From the IMG/VR virus record IMGVR_UViG_3300048838_000675, positions 1 through 43,302 of that record: DNA of 43,302 nt. One strand, 5' to 3'. The notes below the pieces were generated by a model. It was not told the DNA's origin, made no database searches, and was given only the letters and a program-made list of their open reading frames with translations. Source of the DNA: a virus. The position numbers were made by a program, and so were the translations under genes. Below, piece after piece: positions 13,871-22,465 of the stretch (the stretch's first letter is position 1; each line of letters starts with the position of its first letter).

Positions 13871-15000
13871 ATGCCTCGAACGTCAAATTCATCACCAACT
13901 TTCAAAAATCACGCTCCGCCAAAATCGGCGCGTCTGAAATCGCGTCCTGCATTCCTCACCCTGAAAAGTCCGGCTCTGTCGGCGGGTACGATGAGACCGC
14001 GCTCACAATCTGGGAATATAAAACCGGCAGGAAAAAACGCGAGCATGCAGGCGAACTTGCCGAGTTCGGAAATATCATCGAGCCGGTTATTTTAAAAAAA
14101 TGGATCGCGGAAAACGTAGACCGCCCCACCGCCGAAAAATTTTATCGCGGTTATATGCTCTGTGAACTCGATAAAACCGATGACGGTTATCCGCTCGCGT
14201 CAGCTTTTCAGACTACGGATTTTTTACACCATACCCGCGCCGAGACTGACTTTGCTATTTCTCACGCGGATTGCATTAACCCGTCAGCGCATATTATCGT
14301 TGAGGCAAAGTCCCGCAGCTCATGGCTGTCAAAACGCGGCGCGAGCGTTTACGACGGTTACGACATGGAATTAAAAAGCAATCAGGGAATACCATTAAAA
14401 GATTTTTTTCAGTTACAATTTCAAGCGGCTATTTATAACGCGGTATACGGTATCCAGCTTGACCGGCTATATCTCGCGGTATTATTTGACCGCGCCCCGT
14501 TTCATTCATGGGAAATAAAACCGGATATAAAAATACAAGAACGCCTCCTCGAGATCGCGTCCTATATGAAAAAATGTATTGATACGGATACACCCCCGAA
14601 AACTCTTGCAATGAATCAGCATGATATTAAAATAATGTATCCCGCACTTGATGAGGATTATCGGATTGTCAGCGGGGATGAGTTACAAAAAGCGGTTGAC
14701 CTTGCTCATGCCGCCACGCTTGCCGCCGTTCAAGAAAAAATATGGAAATCCCGTAAAGACGACGCGACGGACGCTCTGTCTATAATTTTAAAAGATACTA
14801 AAACAGTAAAGGGAATTATTGACGGGCAGATAATGGACATAGCCTCATGGCAAGAACGCGCCGGAGCTGAAAGGATTATTCCATTATCGGAAATTAAAAA
14901 AGATGATCGGCTGTATAAGTATATGGTAAAAAATGAATTGATTAAAAAGAGTGAGGATATTAGGTTTGTTAAGGTTAAATTAAAAAATACAGGAGAATAA
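13867..15000 (+). CDS. YqaJ-family phage recombination exonuclease
   Basis: I start at the ATG at 13867, preceded by GGAGGCGGG, giving 377 residues; a GTG at 13849 is possible. The YqaJ (lambda Exo-like) nuclease pattern is clear: IGASEIASC (20-28), ELAEFGNIIEP with Glu72, ETDFAIS with Asp128, VEAKS giving Glu146-x-Lys148, and FQLQFQAAIY. The enzyme would resect dsDNA to leave 3' single strands. The next gene encodes the probable annealing partner, as in Red-type modules. Confidence 0.88.
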   Translation: MNASNVKFITNFQKSRSAKIGASEIASCIPHPEKSGSVGGYDETALTIWEYKTGRKKREHAGELAEFGNIIEPVILKKWIAENVDRPTAEKFYRGYMLCELDKTDDGYPLASAFQTTDFLHHTRAETDFAISHADCINPSAHIIVEAKSRSSWLSKRGASVYDGYDMELKSNQGIPLKDFFQLQFQAAIYNAVYGIQLDRLYLAVLFDRAPFHSWEIKPDIKIQERLLEIASYMKKCIDTDTPPKTLAMNQHDIKIMYPALDEDYRIVSGDELQKAVDLAHAATLAAVQEKIWKSRKDDATDALSIILKDTKTVKGIIDGQIMDIASWQERAGAERIIPLSEIKKDDRLYKYMVKNELIKKSEDIRFVKVKLKNTGE

Positions 15001-15001
15001 A

Positions 15002-16090
15002 ATGAACTGTCCAAAATGCAAAAAAGAAATCCCCGTCAAATTTAACGAAAAAGAAGGCCTGCATTTTTTTTACTGCGCTGATTGCAAACTCGGCGGAAAG
15101 GGAAAAACAGAAAAAGAAGCGGGTAAGAAATTTCTTGAGGCGTTCAACGCGCCGGTCAATGCGGCCGCGCCCGCCAACGCGCTCGTAACAATTGCGCCCC
15201 CGAAAAACAAAGGCGAGCTGTCGGCGTGGGCTGTTTCAAATATGGCTGTGCTTGAATCCAGGTCAGCGCAATTTATAGACAAGCCCGCAACAAAACGCAT
15301 GATTGAAAAAAACGTCCGTTACGCGATGACCGCAGAATTAAAGGACGCATGGTCAACGCCGGAGGGTCAGGAATCAATCGTTGACGCGCTTCAGGAATCC
15401 TTTGAGATCGGCGCGACACTGCCGGAGATGGGCTCGCTCGTACCGTTTGGAAAAACGGTTGAGTTTATTCCGTCCGTCAATGCCTATGTTTTCGCGCTGA
15501 CATCGGGCAAAAATCCGCCGTTTCAGAATATAAATATTGAGTGCATATATGAAAACGATCAATTTGAGATAGGAAATAAAAATGGCAATTTTAACTATGA
15601 GATTAAAAAAGTCGGTTTTCCGCGTGGTGACATAAAAGGCGTTATCGTTCAAGCGGTTGAAACAAGCACGGGGCGCGTAATCGGCGACGCTTACGATGAA
15701 CCGCGTCTCATGGAAAAAGCAAAAAAGCACAGCAAGAATTACAAGTACTATCTCGCGGATATGCGCGCACTTGCGGAGGCGCGAACACAGGGGAAAGATT
15801 ACATCGAAAAGTGGGGTAAAAAACTATATGAAAACGACATACAAAACCCATACGTCGGCGCGGATAAGCCGGAGATGCTGAAAAAACTTGCTGGTAAATC
15901 TTTTTTCGCGCCGTACATGAAAGTCAGAAACGCGCGGGCAATGGATGCAGAATGGGGCGATGACAGCGCGCCGGTTGAGGAGATGAGCCATAAACGCACG
16001 GTTAACGCGGTACTTGATACGGCGTTGAGTCAGGTAAAAGACGCTGAAATCGTATCAGAGACAGCGGGCGCGAAATTGTTTGAGGAGTGA
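15002..16090 (+). CDS. RecT-like annealing protein with N-terminal zinc ribbon
   Basis: A 362-residue protein one base after the exonuclease stop. Residues 3-30 hold CPKC and CADC, a zinc ribbon not usual in RecT. The rest looks RecT-like: SFEIGATLPEMGSLVPFGKT, then FQNINIECIYENDQFEI and an IKGVIVQAVETSTGR strand pair, ending in FFAPYMKVRNARAM. RecT proteins anneal single strands made by the partner nuclease. Sequence similarity is recognisable but divergent, so the call rests partly on operon context. Confidence 0.65.
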   Translation: MNCPKCKKEIPVKFNEKEGLHFFYCADCKLGGKGKTEKEAGKKFLEAFNAPVNAAAPANALVTIAPPKNKGELSAWAVSNMAVLESRSAQFIDKPATKRMIEKNVRYAMTAELKDAWSTPEGQESIVDALQESFEIGATLPEMGSLVPFGKTVEFIPSVNAYVFALTSGKNPPFQNINIECIYENDQFEIGNKNGNFNYEIKKVGFPRGDIKGVIVQAVETSTGRVIGDAYDEPRLMEKAKKHSKNYKYYLADMRALAEARTQGKDYIEKWGKKLYENDIQNPYVGADKPEMLKKLAGKSFFAPYMKVRNARAMDAEWGDDSAPVEEMSHKRTVNAVLDTALSQVKDAEIVSETAGAKLFEE

Positions 16091-16096
16091 AATAAA

Positions 16097-16234
16097 ATGA
16101 GCGATAACTACGAAGAATTCGGCGATGAGTGGAAAAAAGAATTAAATAAATTTTCAAAATTAGAACTTATAATGTGGATTAAAAAATTACTTATAGAGAA
16201 AAAACAACTACAGGAGAAAACAGATGAGCAATAA
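16097..16234 (+). CDS. Small acidic protein
   Basis: A 45-residue protein (MSDNYEEFGDEWKKELNKF then a helix). A weak site precedes the ATG, and the 3' end overlaps the next gene by 11 bp. Function unknown. Confidence 0.45.
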   Translation: MSDNYEEFGDEWKKELNKFSKLELIMWIKKLLIEKKQLQEKTDEQ

Positions 16235-16517
16235 AATACAGATGACAGAAGAACAGGCGTTTGATTTATTTTATGAGTGCATAAATCACGCTAATGGATT
16301 GCTTATGAGCGAGTATTTATCGAGGTTAAAACATCATGGCTACATAATAAAATCCCCAGTAGAAGAAGCGGAGGAGATAATTTATAATTTTGAAAACTCA
16401 AAATACGAACCTGATTTTTATGAAACACATAAAAAAGCGCTTGAGCCTTGCATAGAAGATATTAAAAAATTAATAAAAGCTATTAGATATTTAAAAAATC
16501 AGGAGAAAACACCATGA
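16224..16517 (+). CDS. Hypothetical helical protein
   Basis: A 97-residue mostly helical protein after CAGGAG. It overlaps the lipoprotein gene by ATGA, so the two are probably cotranslated. No family is recognised. Confidence 0.55.
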   Translation: MSNKIQMTEEQAFDLFYECINHANGLLMSEYLSRLKHHGYIIKSPVEEAEEIIYNFENSKYEPDFYETHKKALEPCIEDIKKLIKAIRYLKNQEKTP

Positions 16518-17410
16518 AAAAAACATTGACATTTTTTTTAACGCTTGTAATAGTATCGATACAGGCACTGACTCAAATCTCATGCGCTTCGGAGGTACAC
16601 GAATTGAAAACAACCGTAAAATCATCAGCGGGCAAACTGGAATTGACGGTCATCGAACCTAACTACGAATATCAGATGTCAGCCACGATAAAAGTAATCG
16701 GCGGGTATCCGATGACCACGGACGCAGAGTCCGCGCCGATACCATACGATTATGCGGATATACAGATTGACGGCGAGACAATCGGCTCATTCACGCCGGA
16801 CGCCGAGGGGCTGCTCGCGCTTGACTTTGAAATGTTTACGGCAGGCGATCTTGCCTGTCAGGTGCAATTTTACAAAGGCGCTGATATTGTCGGCTCATTT
16901 ATGGATACGGTCTCATACGATATTCAAACATTATTCATACGCGGTTATGATACATACAGGGGTATGAGCTTTGAGTCACCACAGGGCGGTAGTATTTTTG
17001 TTTTTCCCGTGAGCTTTACAGCGGGCTCATGGGATACGATATTTTTAGTCGGCGCACGGATACCGGCAGGGGCAACAATGGACTTGACGCTGACGGGCGC
17101 GAAAATGACAGACACAAATCCCAAGTGGGGAAATATCGTCGGCGCGTATCATTTCAGAGATTACGATTATCGCGGACGGTTCGCGCTGTACGAAGAACCC
17201 GATCAGCCCGCGTATCATATAGATGCAGAGACAGATAAATATATCCATGCGCCAATCGAGGGGCAGGGGCAGGGCGCTCATGAATATTATGTATGTCCTG
17301 ACTTTCCGCATGACCGGACGTTGGTTACTGTCGGATATACGGTACGGTTGAAAAGCGGTGAGACATACACGGGCGCGTTTAAGGCTTATTCTGATTCGTT
17401 GGTATGGTGA
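16514..17410 (+). CDS. Secreted lipoprotein at end of early arm
   Basis: A 298-residue protein with a classic lipoprotein signal: MKK, hydrophobic core (5-21), and lipobox TQISC with Cys24. The mature part is beta-rich and Asp/Gly/Thr-rich, without a recognised domain; aromatic repeats such as YHFRDYDYRGRF suggest an extracellular beta fold. It has higher GC than its two small neighbours. As the last gene before a strong terminator it may be a moron altering the host surface, for example superinfection exclusion. That role is inferred. Confidence 0.7.
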   Translation: MKKTLTFFLTLVIVSIQALTQISCASEVHELKTTVKSSAGKLELTVIEPNYEYQMSATIKVIGGYPMTTDAESAPIPYDYADIQIDGETIGSFTPDAEGLLALDFEMFTAGDLACQVQFYKGADIVGSFMDTVSYDIQTLFIRGYDTYRGMSFESPQGGSIFVFPVSFTAGSWDTIFLVGARIPAGATMDLTLTGAKMTDTNPKWGNIVGAYHFRDYDYRGRFALYEEPDQPAYHIDAETDKYIHAPIEGQGQGAHEYYVCPDFPHDRTLVTVGYTVRLKSGETYTGAFKAYSDSLVW

Positions 17411-17536
17411 CATATACAGTCAGCATAACGCGAGTTTTAGAATATTAAAAAACTAAAGAAAGGAGGCGCGTATTATTTCTATGAGGAGTTAAAGGTTTTA
17501 AGGGAGTGAAGAGCCCAAGTAAAACGAATTAAGAAA
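17411..17536. other. Convergent intergenic gap
   Basis: About 125 bp between the last rightward gene and the bidirectional terminator. It contains two Shine-Dalgarno-like purine runs (AAAGGAGG near 17458 and GAGGAG near 17484), but only trivial frames follow them. I see no gene; the runs may be the remains of a lost one. Confidence 0.5.
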
Positions 17537-17569
17537 AAAAAAGCGCGGTTGTCAATGCCGCGCTTTTTT
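17537..17569. terminator. Bidirectional intrinsic terminator
   Basis: AAAAAAGCGCGG (17537-17548) pairs with CCGCGCTTTTTT (17558-17569) around a 9-base loop. A U-run is read on either strand. It lies exactly between the convergent early and late transcription units. Confidence 0.92.
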
Positions 17570-17576
17570 ATTTATG

Positions 17577-18665
17577 TCAGCCGATTATCCGGACGCAACC
17601 GCCTGCGCCGGTGCCTCCGGCGCCGCCGGTGTATGCGTCTCCCGCGCCACCGCCACCGCATCCACCACCTGAGCCATACGGAATGCCCGCGCCACCCGAG
17701 CCGCCGTTAGCGGCTTTGCCACCAAGTCCCGCGACACCGCCTGAACCATAAAAAGACGCGCCGCCCTGCGATCCATTTTGACCCATCCCGTGACATGCAA
17801 CCGCTGACGCGTATGCTGACGCGCCTCCATTCCCCCCGCGCCCCTCGCCACCTCCGAGGTAGGATATATCGCAACCGGTAACCGCGCCTCCGAGATTGCC
17901 CGCTCGAAGAGTTGATACCCCGTCAGTAAACTGTGTATAATTTGCCGAGTTATTCGTCGCGTCAAACGTTGCCGTCCACTCTGTTCCTGCCTCTACATAT
18001 ATTCTTTTTTTACCAGTAGAACCCGCCTTCCCGCCGAGTGCGCCTTGAGTGCCTGCCGTAAAAGTAGCGGGATTTATATTATCAAAAAAAGCATCATCAC
18101 CATTCCCCCCCGCGCCACCATTCCCCCCTCTACCCGTAACCCACATCTCATAATATTTCGAACGAGGCGCGATCCATGATCCATTCGATGTCAGTATTGT
18201 TTCTTCGGGCTCGTTTATGTCTCCCAATGCCGTGCCCTCTGCCTCCGGTGTCAGTAACCGCGTAACCGTTGGCGTTGTTGACCCGTTCCACCCAATAACC
18301 CAATTCAGCACGCGCCGCCCCGTTGACAAATACCTACCGTTTTTTGACGCGCTGTATGTCCCCGCGTCTGTCCCGATCGTTGGCGTCAGACTCGCCGCAA
18401 CCTCATCGCCCTCTAAATGTATGTAATACCGTCCCGCTGCGGGCAAGGTAAACGACACGTCAGACGACAGCGCGTATAAAACGCCATTATAGTCAACCGG
18501 CCCACCGGTGTATAGCGTGACCTCATCGGTATCGGTTGCCGCGACATACGAGCAGTCAATGCCATTACTGCCCGCCTCGGCGCGGGTATTCTGCGCTTGA
18601 TAGCCGGTGGACACCGCCTCCGGTGTACTTGTCGGGTTATTTATTATTGTTGCTTCGTTTGCCAT
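17577..18665 (-). CDS. Glycine-rich tail fibre / receptor-binding protein
   Basis: A 362-residue protein. The N-terminal half is a beta-rich fibre segment (TLPAAGRYYIHLEGDE). From about residue 165 (WIAPRSKYYEMWVTGRGG) it becomes a glycine-rich domain with runs such as GGSGGAGIPYGSGGGCGGGG, ending GAGGCVRIIG. Such domains form polyglycine-helix tips on phage adhesins. It is the last late gene, directly before the terminator, where receptor-binding tips are usual. It is a strong candidate for host-range determination. Confidence 0.8.
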   Translation of the reverse strand: MANEATIINNPTSTPEAVSTGYQAQNTRAEAGSNGIDCSYVAATDTDEVTLYTGGPVDYNGVLYALSSDVSFTLPAAGRYYIHLEGDEVAASLTPTIGTDAGTYSASKNGRYLSTGRRVLNWVIGWNGSTTPTVTRLLTPEAEGTALGDINEPEETILTSNGSWIAPRSKYYEMWVTGRGGNGGAGGNGDDAFFDNINPATFTAGTQGALGGKAGSTGKKRIYVEAGTEWTATFDATNNSANYTQFTDGVSTLRAGNLGGAVTGCDISYLGGGEGRGGNGGASAYASAVACHGMGQNGSQGGASFYGSGGVAGLGGKAANGGSGGAGIPYGSGGGCGGGGAGDAYTGGAGGTGAGGCVRIIG

Positions 18666-18677
18666 TGGTTATGTCTC

Positions 18678-19088
18678 CTATTTTATCTTTACTGCTTTAA
18701 TTTCAGCAATCGTAGCTGCCTTGTCAACTTCTTTTGTTATATCCCTTAACCTTTTCTTCTCAGCGACAATAGCTTTAGTATCCGCGCCATCTTCGAGTGC
18801 TTTCATATACAAAACATCCTGGCCCTCAAGCAATGCCACACGGTCAGCTCTCAATTTGTTTTTATGTATTTCTTTAGCTTTATCGATATTCTCAACTATC
18901 TTTTCGTTTTTGATTTCCCACGCGTCCCGAAAATATCTATCAGTTGGTATTTCTTTGTTGTCGACTATCCGGGCGGTCGATCTGTATTGAATGGGAACAT
19001 CTTTAGCGAGTACAGCTTCAATTGATAATTCACCAGTCGGATGTAACACGCATACTCCAGTTTCTGTTGTGTATATTATTTTTTTCAT
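18678..19088 (-). CDS. Tail-fibre-associated protein
   Basis: I choose the ATG at 19088, preceded by AGAGGTAATT, giving 136 residues. A beta N-terminus is followed by PTDRYFRDAWEI and a charged helix ending KAATIAEIKAVKIK. The RYFRDAWE motif occurs in small proteins next to phage fibre genes. It probably assists fibre assembly or is a minor fibre component. Confidence 0.6.
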   Translation of the reverse strand: MKKIIYTTETGVCVLHPTGELSIEAVLAKDVPIQYRSTARIVDNKEIPTDRYFRDAWEIKNEKIVENIDKAKEIHKNKLRADRVALLEGQDVLYMKALEDGADTKAIVAEKKRLRDITKEVDKAATIAEIKAVKIK

Positions 19089-19098
19089 AATTACCTCT

Positions 19099-19905
19099 TT
19101 ATCTGAATATTGCAACAGATGTATAGTCCTCGTCTGCTGTCCCGCCATTGCCAATCAACATTTTAATTCTCAAACTGCCTGCTGATTGTGTAACTATTAT
19201 CCATACACCAATATATGGACTACCACCATTCCAACACCCACCGAAAGTAGGACAGTAATTTGCATCAGCAATCGCTGTTGTAAAGTTAACCGTATAATCC
19301 CCCGTACCATTATCCGCAACACTTGATACATTACCACTTCCTCGAATAGTAGTAAAGCCACCTGTATTCGTTGTGCCGTCAAAATTTACCCACGCACGGC
19401 AGGCATAAACAGGGGCAGAACCAGCAGGCATGAGTTGTAATTCAATATTGCCTATTTCCCAATATCCAGAATTACTTGATTGCTGCAAAGATATAACATC
19501 ACCAAGTTTGTAAAGATAGAAAACGTTTAATCCGCCCGCCCCGATTTTATTAGCGTCTGTTGCATTTGGAGATATTTTAACAACATCATTTGATGCATCT
19601 TTTTTTACAAATGCGATTTCAATTCTTCGCCCGACGTTATTAGCAAGCAAAGGCAAGGTTATTTCTATTTCACCCGCACTTGTATCGACTTCTATTCTAT
19701 CGTATCCATCGTCATCAAGTATAATATAACTCGCCTGTGCATATTTTACACTATACTCAACTATGCTTTCTTTTATTGCGGCGGCAAAGTTTGCAATAGT
19801 AATTTTAAAATCACCCGTATCATCACGTCCCGGAACCCTCTCTGTATTATCAAGCGTCGTTTTTGTTCGCGTAATATCATCAATATTTTTTCTGACTATA
19901 CTCAT
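19099..19905 (-). CDS. Tail fibre protein
   Basis: A 268-residue protein. It starts with a tail-binding-like segment (ERVPGRDDTGDFKITIANFAAAIKESI), has a beta-helical middle, and ends in CRAWVNFDGT...IRGSGNVSSVADNGTGDYTVNF, a C-terminal domain recurrent in phage fibres. It sits between the tip protein and the glycine-rich fibre gene, so it probably links or complements them. Confidence 0.75.
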   Translation of the reverse strand: MSIVRKNIDDITRTKTTLDNTERVPGRDDTGDFKITIANFAAAIKESIVEYSVKYAQASYIILDDDGYDRIEVDTSAGEIEITLPLLANNVGRRIEIAFVKKDASNDVVKISPNATDANKIGAGGLNVFYLYKLGDVISLQQSSNSGYWEIGNIELQLMPAGSAPVYACRAWVNFDGTTNTGGFTTIRGSGNVSSVADNGTGDYTVNFTTAIADANYCPTFGGCWNGGSPYIGVWIIVTQSAGSLRIKMLIGNGGTADEDYTSVAIFR

Positions 19906-19919
19906 ATATTTTCATCCCC

Positions 19920-21779
19920 CTAATTTATACCAACGCCTGACACTGACCATAAGTAATCATCGTCGAGTGTCGCGTCGTCCCCGTCAAATGTCAAGACATA
20001 ATTTATCTCTGTCCCCTCGATTGTTATTGTATCCTGTCCGGGATCGGCCTCTTTTACAATCCATTTAGAATACGTCGAAAACGTGCGCGGGTCTCGCGAG
20101 TCTCCGATCTCAAACTCTATCTCGACGGTATCAAGTAAATTTATCCCGAACGTGTCAACGCCAACTCCGACGGTCAGAGTCTCGCGCACCTCGCCGAACC
20201 TGTCAAGGAGCCTATCGCCGAGCGCGGCAACATCTGCAAGCGTTCCGAGGTCGGTCTCAAATCTTGCGGTATAGCTCCGGCGGTATCGTTCAAATATTGC
20301 ACGTTCCATGCTGTCGTCGATGTATGTACGCTCGTATTTATCGGTCAGGTTATTTCTTAAATATTCAATCCGTACAGTAGATAAAAAATATTTATATGCG
20401 TCCTTAAAATTTTTTGACGGCTTTTGAGTTATCAGCCACGACGGAATATGCCATGACTGATATTCCTGTCCCCATTGACGCAGGGATAACAGACTGTTGT
20501 TTTTTTGAATTAAAAAAGCTATATCATTTTTTAATACTTTCTCTACCAAGTCACGCGTTGACCCGCTGTCAAAATAAAAATTTATATCCTTACATATTGC
20601 GAGATAGTCGTCGGTCTCGTCAGTGTCCCATATGCCCGCGACATACGGCAAGTTCTCGTTATTTTCAAGCGCGTAAATAATTATTTCTCCGATACTGTTA
20701 TCAGTCTTGCCCGTAACGCTCGCGCTTTCTGCCTCGATTGCCTCGCCGTCGCCGTCAACTTGAGTCACGCGGATAATGCCGGTTGAGCCCGTGAATGTAT
20801 GAGTAAGGCTGTTCCCCTCGTCGTCGTATACCGCGCTAACGGCTGTTATGTAATCAGGGTCAAGGGCTATGTATTCAATCCACGTGCAAGGGTCTGCGGT
20901 ATCGCGGTTGACTTCGATTACTTCAATTTTTAATAGATCGCCCCACCCGACGGGGATGTCGTTATTTATTTTATCGTCGTCTATGTTTGGATAATCAACG
21001 GCGTTGAATTTTCTACAATAATCAGTATCAAGCGAGTACAGCGCGTCTACCGCCTCGATTGACAGTGTATCAAATGACACCTGAATATCATTGACAAGGC
21101 CGTATCGTATCGGGTTAAATTCTGATATTGTCTGCGCGTCCTGTGATGTTTTGGATATCTTCAATGGTGTATTGAAATATCCGAGAATATCAAACCCGTC
21201 AAAAAAACCGTCAGCGTTATTTATATCAATGCTAAATGAATTATAGACTGTAATTCCTGATATAATATTTGACAGCTTATTATTCAGCGACGGTATTTCA
21301 AGACGCGTAACCGCAGGCACCGGGCCGTATTTTATATCAGATAGATTATTTTCATTTTTCGGAGCGCTCGCAAATGTACTGCCAGGGTTTCCGTAAAGCG
21401 CGGCAAACTCTGAAAAATACTGCCACGGCTTTTTTGTAATATTCATATAAGCAACGTTCGCGGCTTCATCGATATAAAAAGATTCATCAACCGCGAGGAG
21501 TGTTGCGGGTAAATATACTTGCGTTAAAAATTTACCCATATATAATTGCAGGCCATATCCGAACGGATTATCAAAAAAACCGCCGAAAACGTCTATCCAG
21601 TAATTAGTAGGGTCTGTCTCTGCTGTTATCAACGGCGCAATTGAAAATGCGTAAACGTTATTATGTCTCGCGATATTGTTCGGAGCGGTTGCAAGAGTCG
21701 GGCTCCAGTTTTCCGGCCTGAATAATTCAGCAATATATTTTGTCGGCCTGCGAGGCGCGGTTATCGCAACGGCGGTCAT
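19920..21779 (-). CDS. Tail tip / baseplate hub protein
   Basis: A 619-residue protein directly after the distal tail gene. It is beta-rich, with KYIAELFRPENWSP near the start, a DINNADGFFDGFDIL segment in the middle, and a C-terminal region ending EIEFEIGDSRDPRTFSTYSKWIVKE. Length and position fit the central tail tip protein, the counterpart of lambda J or the gp27-like hub. No enzymatic motif is visible. Confidence 0.65.
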   Translation of the reverse strand: MTAVAITAPRRPTKYIAELFRPENWSPTLATAPNNIARHNNVYAFSIAPLITAETDPTNYWIDVFGGFFDNPFGYGLQLYMGKFLTQVYLPATLLAVDESFYIDEAANVAYMNITKKPWQYFSEFAALYGNPGSTFASAPKNENNLSDIKYGPVPAVTRLEIPSLNNKLSNIISGITVYNSFSIDINNADGFFDGFDILGYFNTPLKISKTSQDAQTISEFNPIRYGLVNDIQVSFDTLSIEAVDALYSLDTDYCRKFNAVDYPNIDDDKINNDIPVGWGDLLKIEVIEVNRDTADPCTWIEYIALDPDYITAVSAVYDDEGNSLTHTFTGSTGIIRVTQVDGDGEAIEAESASVTGKTDNSIGEIIIYALENNENLPYVAGIWDTDETDDYLAICKDINFYFDSGSTRDLVEKVLKNDIAFLIQKNNSLLSLRQWGQEYQSWHIPSWLITQKPSKNFKDAYKYFLSTVRIEYLRNNLTDKYERTYIDDSMERAIFERYRRSYTARFETDLGTLADVAALGDRLLDRFGEVRETLTVGVGVDTFGINLLDTVEIEFEIGDSRDPRTFSTYSKWIVKEADPGQDTITIEGTEINYVLTFDGDDATLDDDYLWSVSGVGIN

Positions 21780-21781
21780 CG

Positions 21782-22465
21782 TTAGAACGCCTCACGGAAT
21801 GAAAATTTGTAGCTGTATAAAAAACGATAGCTTGACGATTGCAATAATCCTATCGGAGCGTTTGCGTAAAAGTGCAACATATTTGTCGGCAGTTTGTGCT
21901 GTTCATCGTCGAATAAAATAAAAAACGGAAAGTCCTTTGATATTTGAGAGACATATGCGGTATCGATGTCTGTATATATGTCGGAGTCTATTTTGTACCG
22001 CACGTCCATTTCGGCACGTCTGCCTGAATAACCGCCTGCGCCCGGTATAGTTTGCCCGGATAATGTTTTTCTATTTTCCTGTGTTGAATACCAGCCGATC
22101 TCTTTTGTCGGATTTGTGCCGAGTGTTTTATACATGCCCACTCCCACGCGCCCTATGTATGATCCGTTATGCGAAATAGTAAATGCATCGCCGTATTCAT
22201 CCCCGCCTTGCGTTTCTGATAATAAATATAATCCGTTATGATACGGCGCGTCTTGCGTGATATATATTGTATCTGTTATTATGCCGTCTGTAATAGTAAT
22301 CTCTGTTGCGTCGGTAAATCCGATACCGATACAGTTAATAGATACCGAATCGTCAAACGTTATCGGGATTGTAGTTGCCTCATCGTAAACATCAGACAGC
22401 GCGGCAGACTTCAACGCGGCCGGCGCGTCGCTGTATTGCATGAGGTCATTGAGTAAAATTTTCAT
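21782..22465 (-). CDS. Distal tail protein-like
   Basis: A 227-residue protein between the tape measure and the tip protein, with one base shared with the tape measure stop. Its two-part beta layout (SDVYDEATTIPITFDDSVSINCIGIGF, then ISHNGSYIGRVGVG) and position suit a distal tail (Dit-like) protein joining tube and tip. The assignment is by position and size. Confidence 0.55.
   Translation of the reverse strand: MKILLNDLMQYSDAPAALKSAALSDVYDEATTIPITFDDSVSINCIGIGFTDATEITITDGIITDTIYITQDAPYHNGLYLLSETQGGDEYGDAFTISHNGSYIGRVGVGMYKTLGTNPTKEIGWYSTQENRKTLSGQTIPGAGGYSGRRAEMDVRYKIDSDIYTDIDTAYVSQISKDFPFFILFDDEQHKLPTNMLHFYANAPIGLLQSSSYRFLYSYKFSFREAF

Noticed and set aside
17585-17965. Arg/Ala-rich frame overlapping the glycine-rich fibre gene
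   Set aside because: It is the shifted reading of Gly codon runs; the fibre frame has the start site, length and domain pattern.
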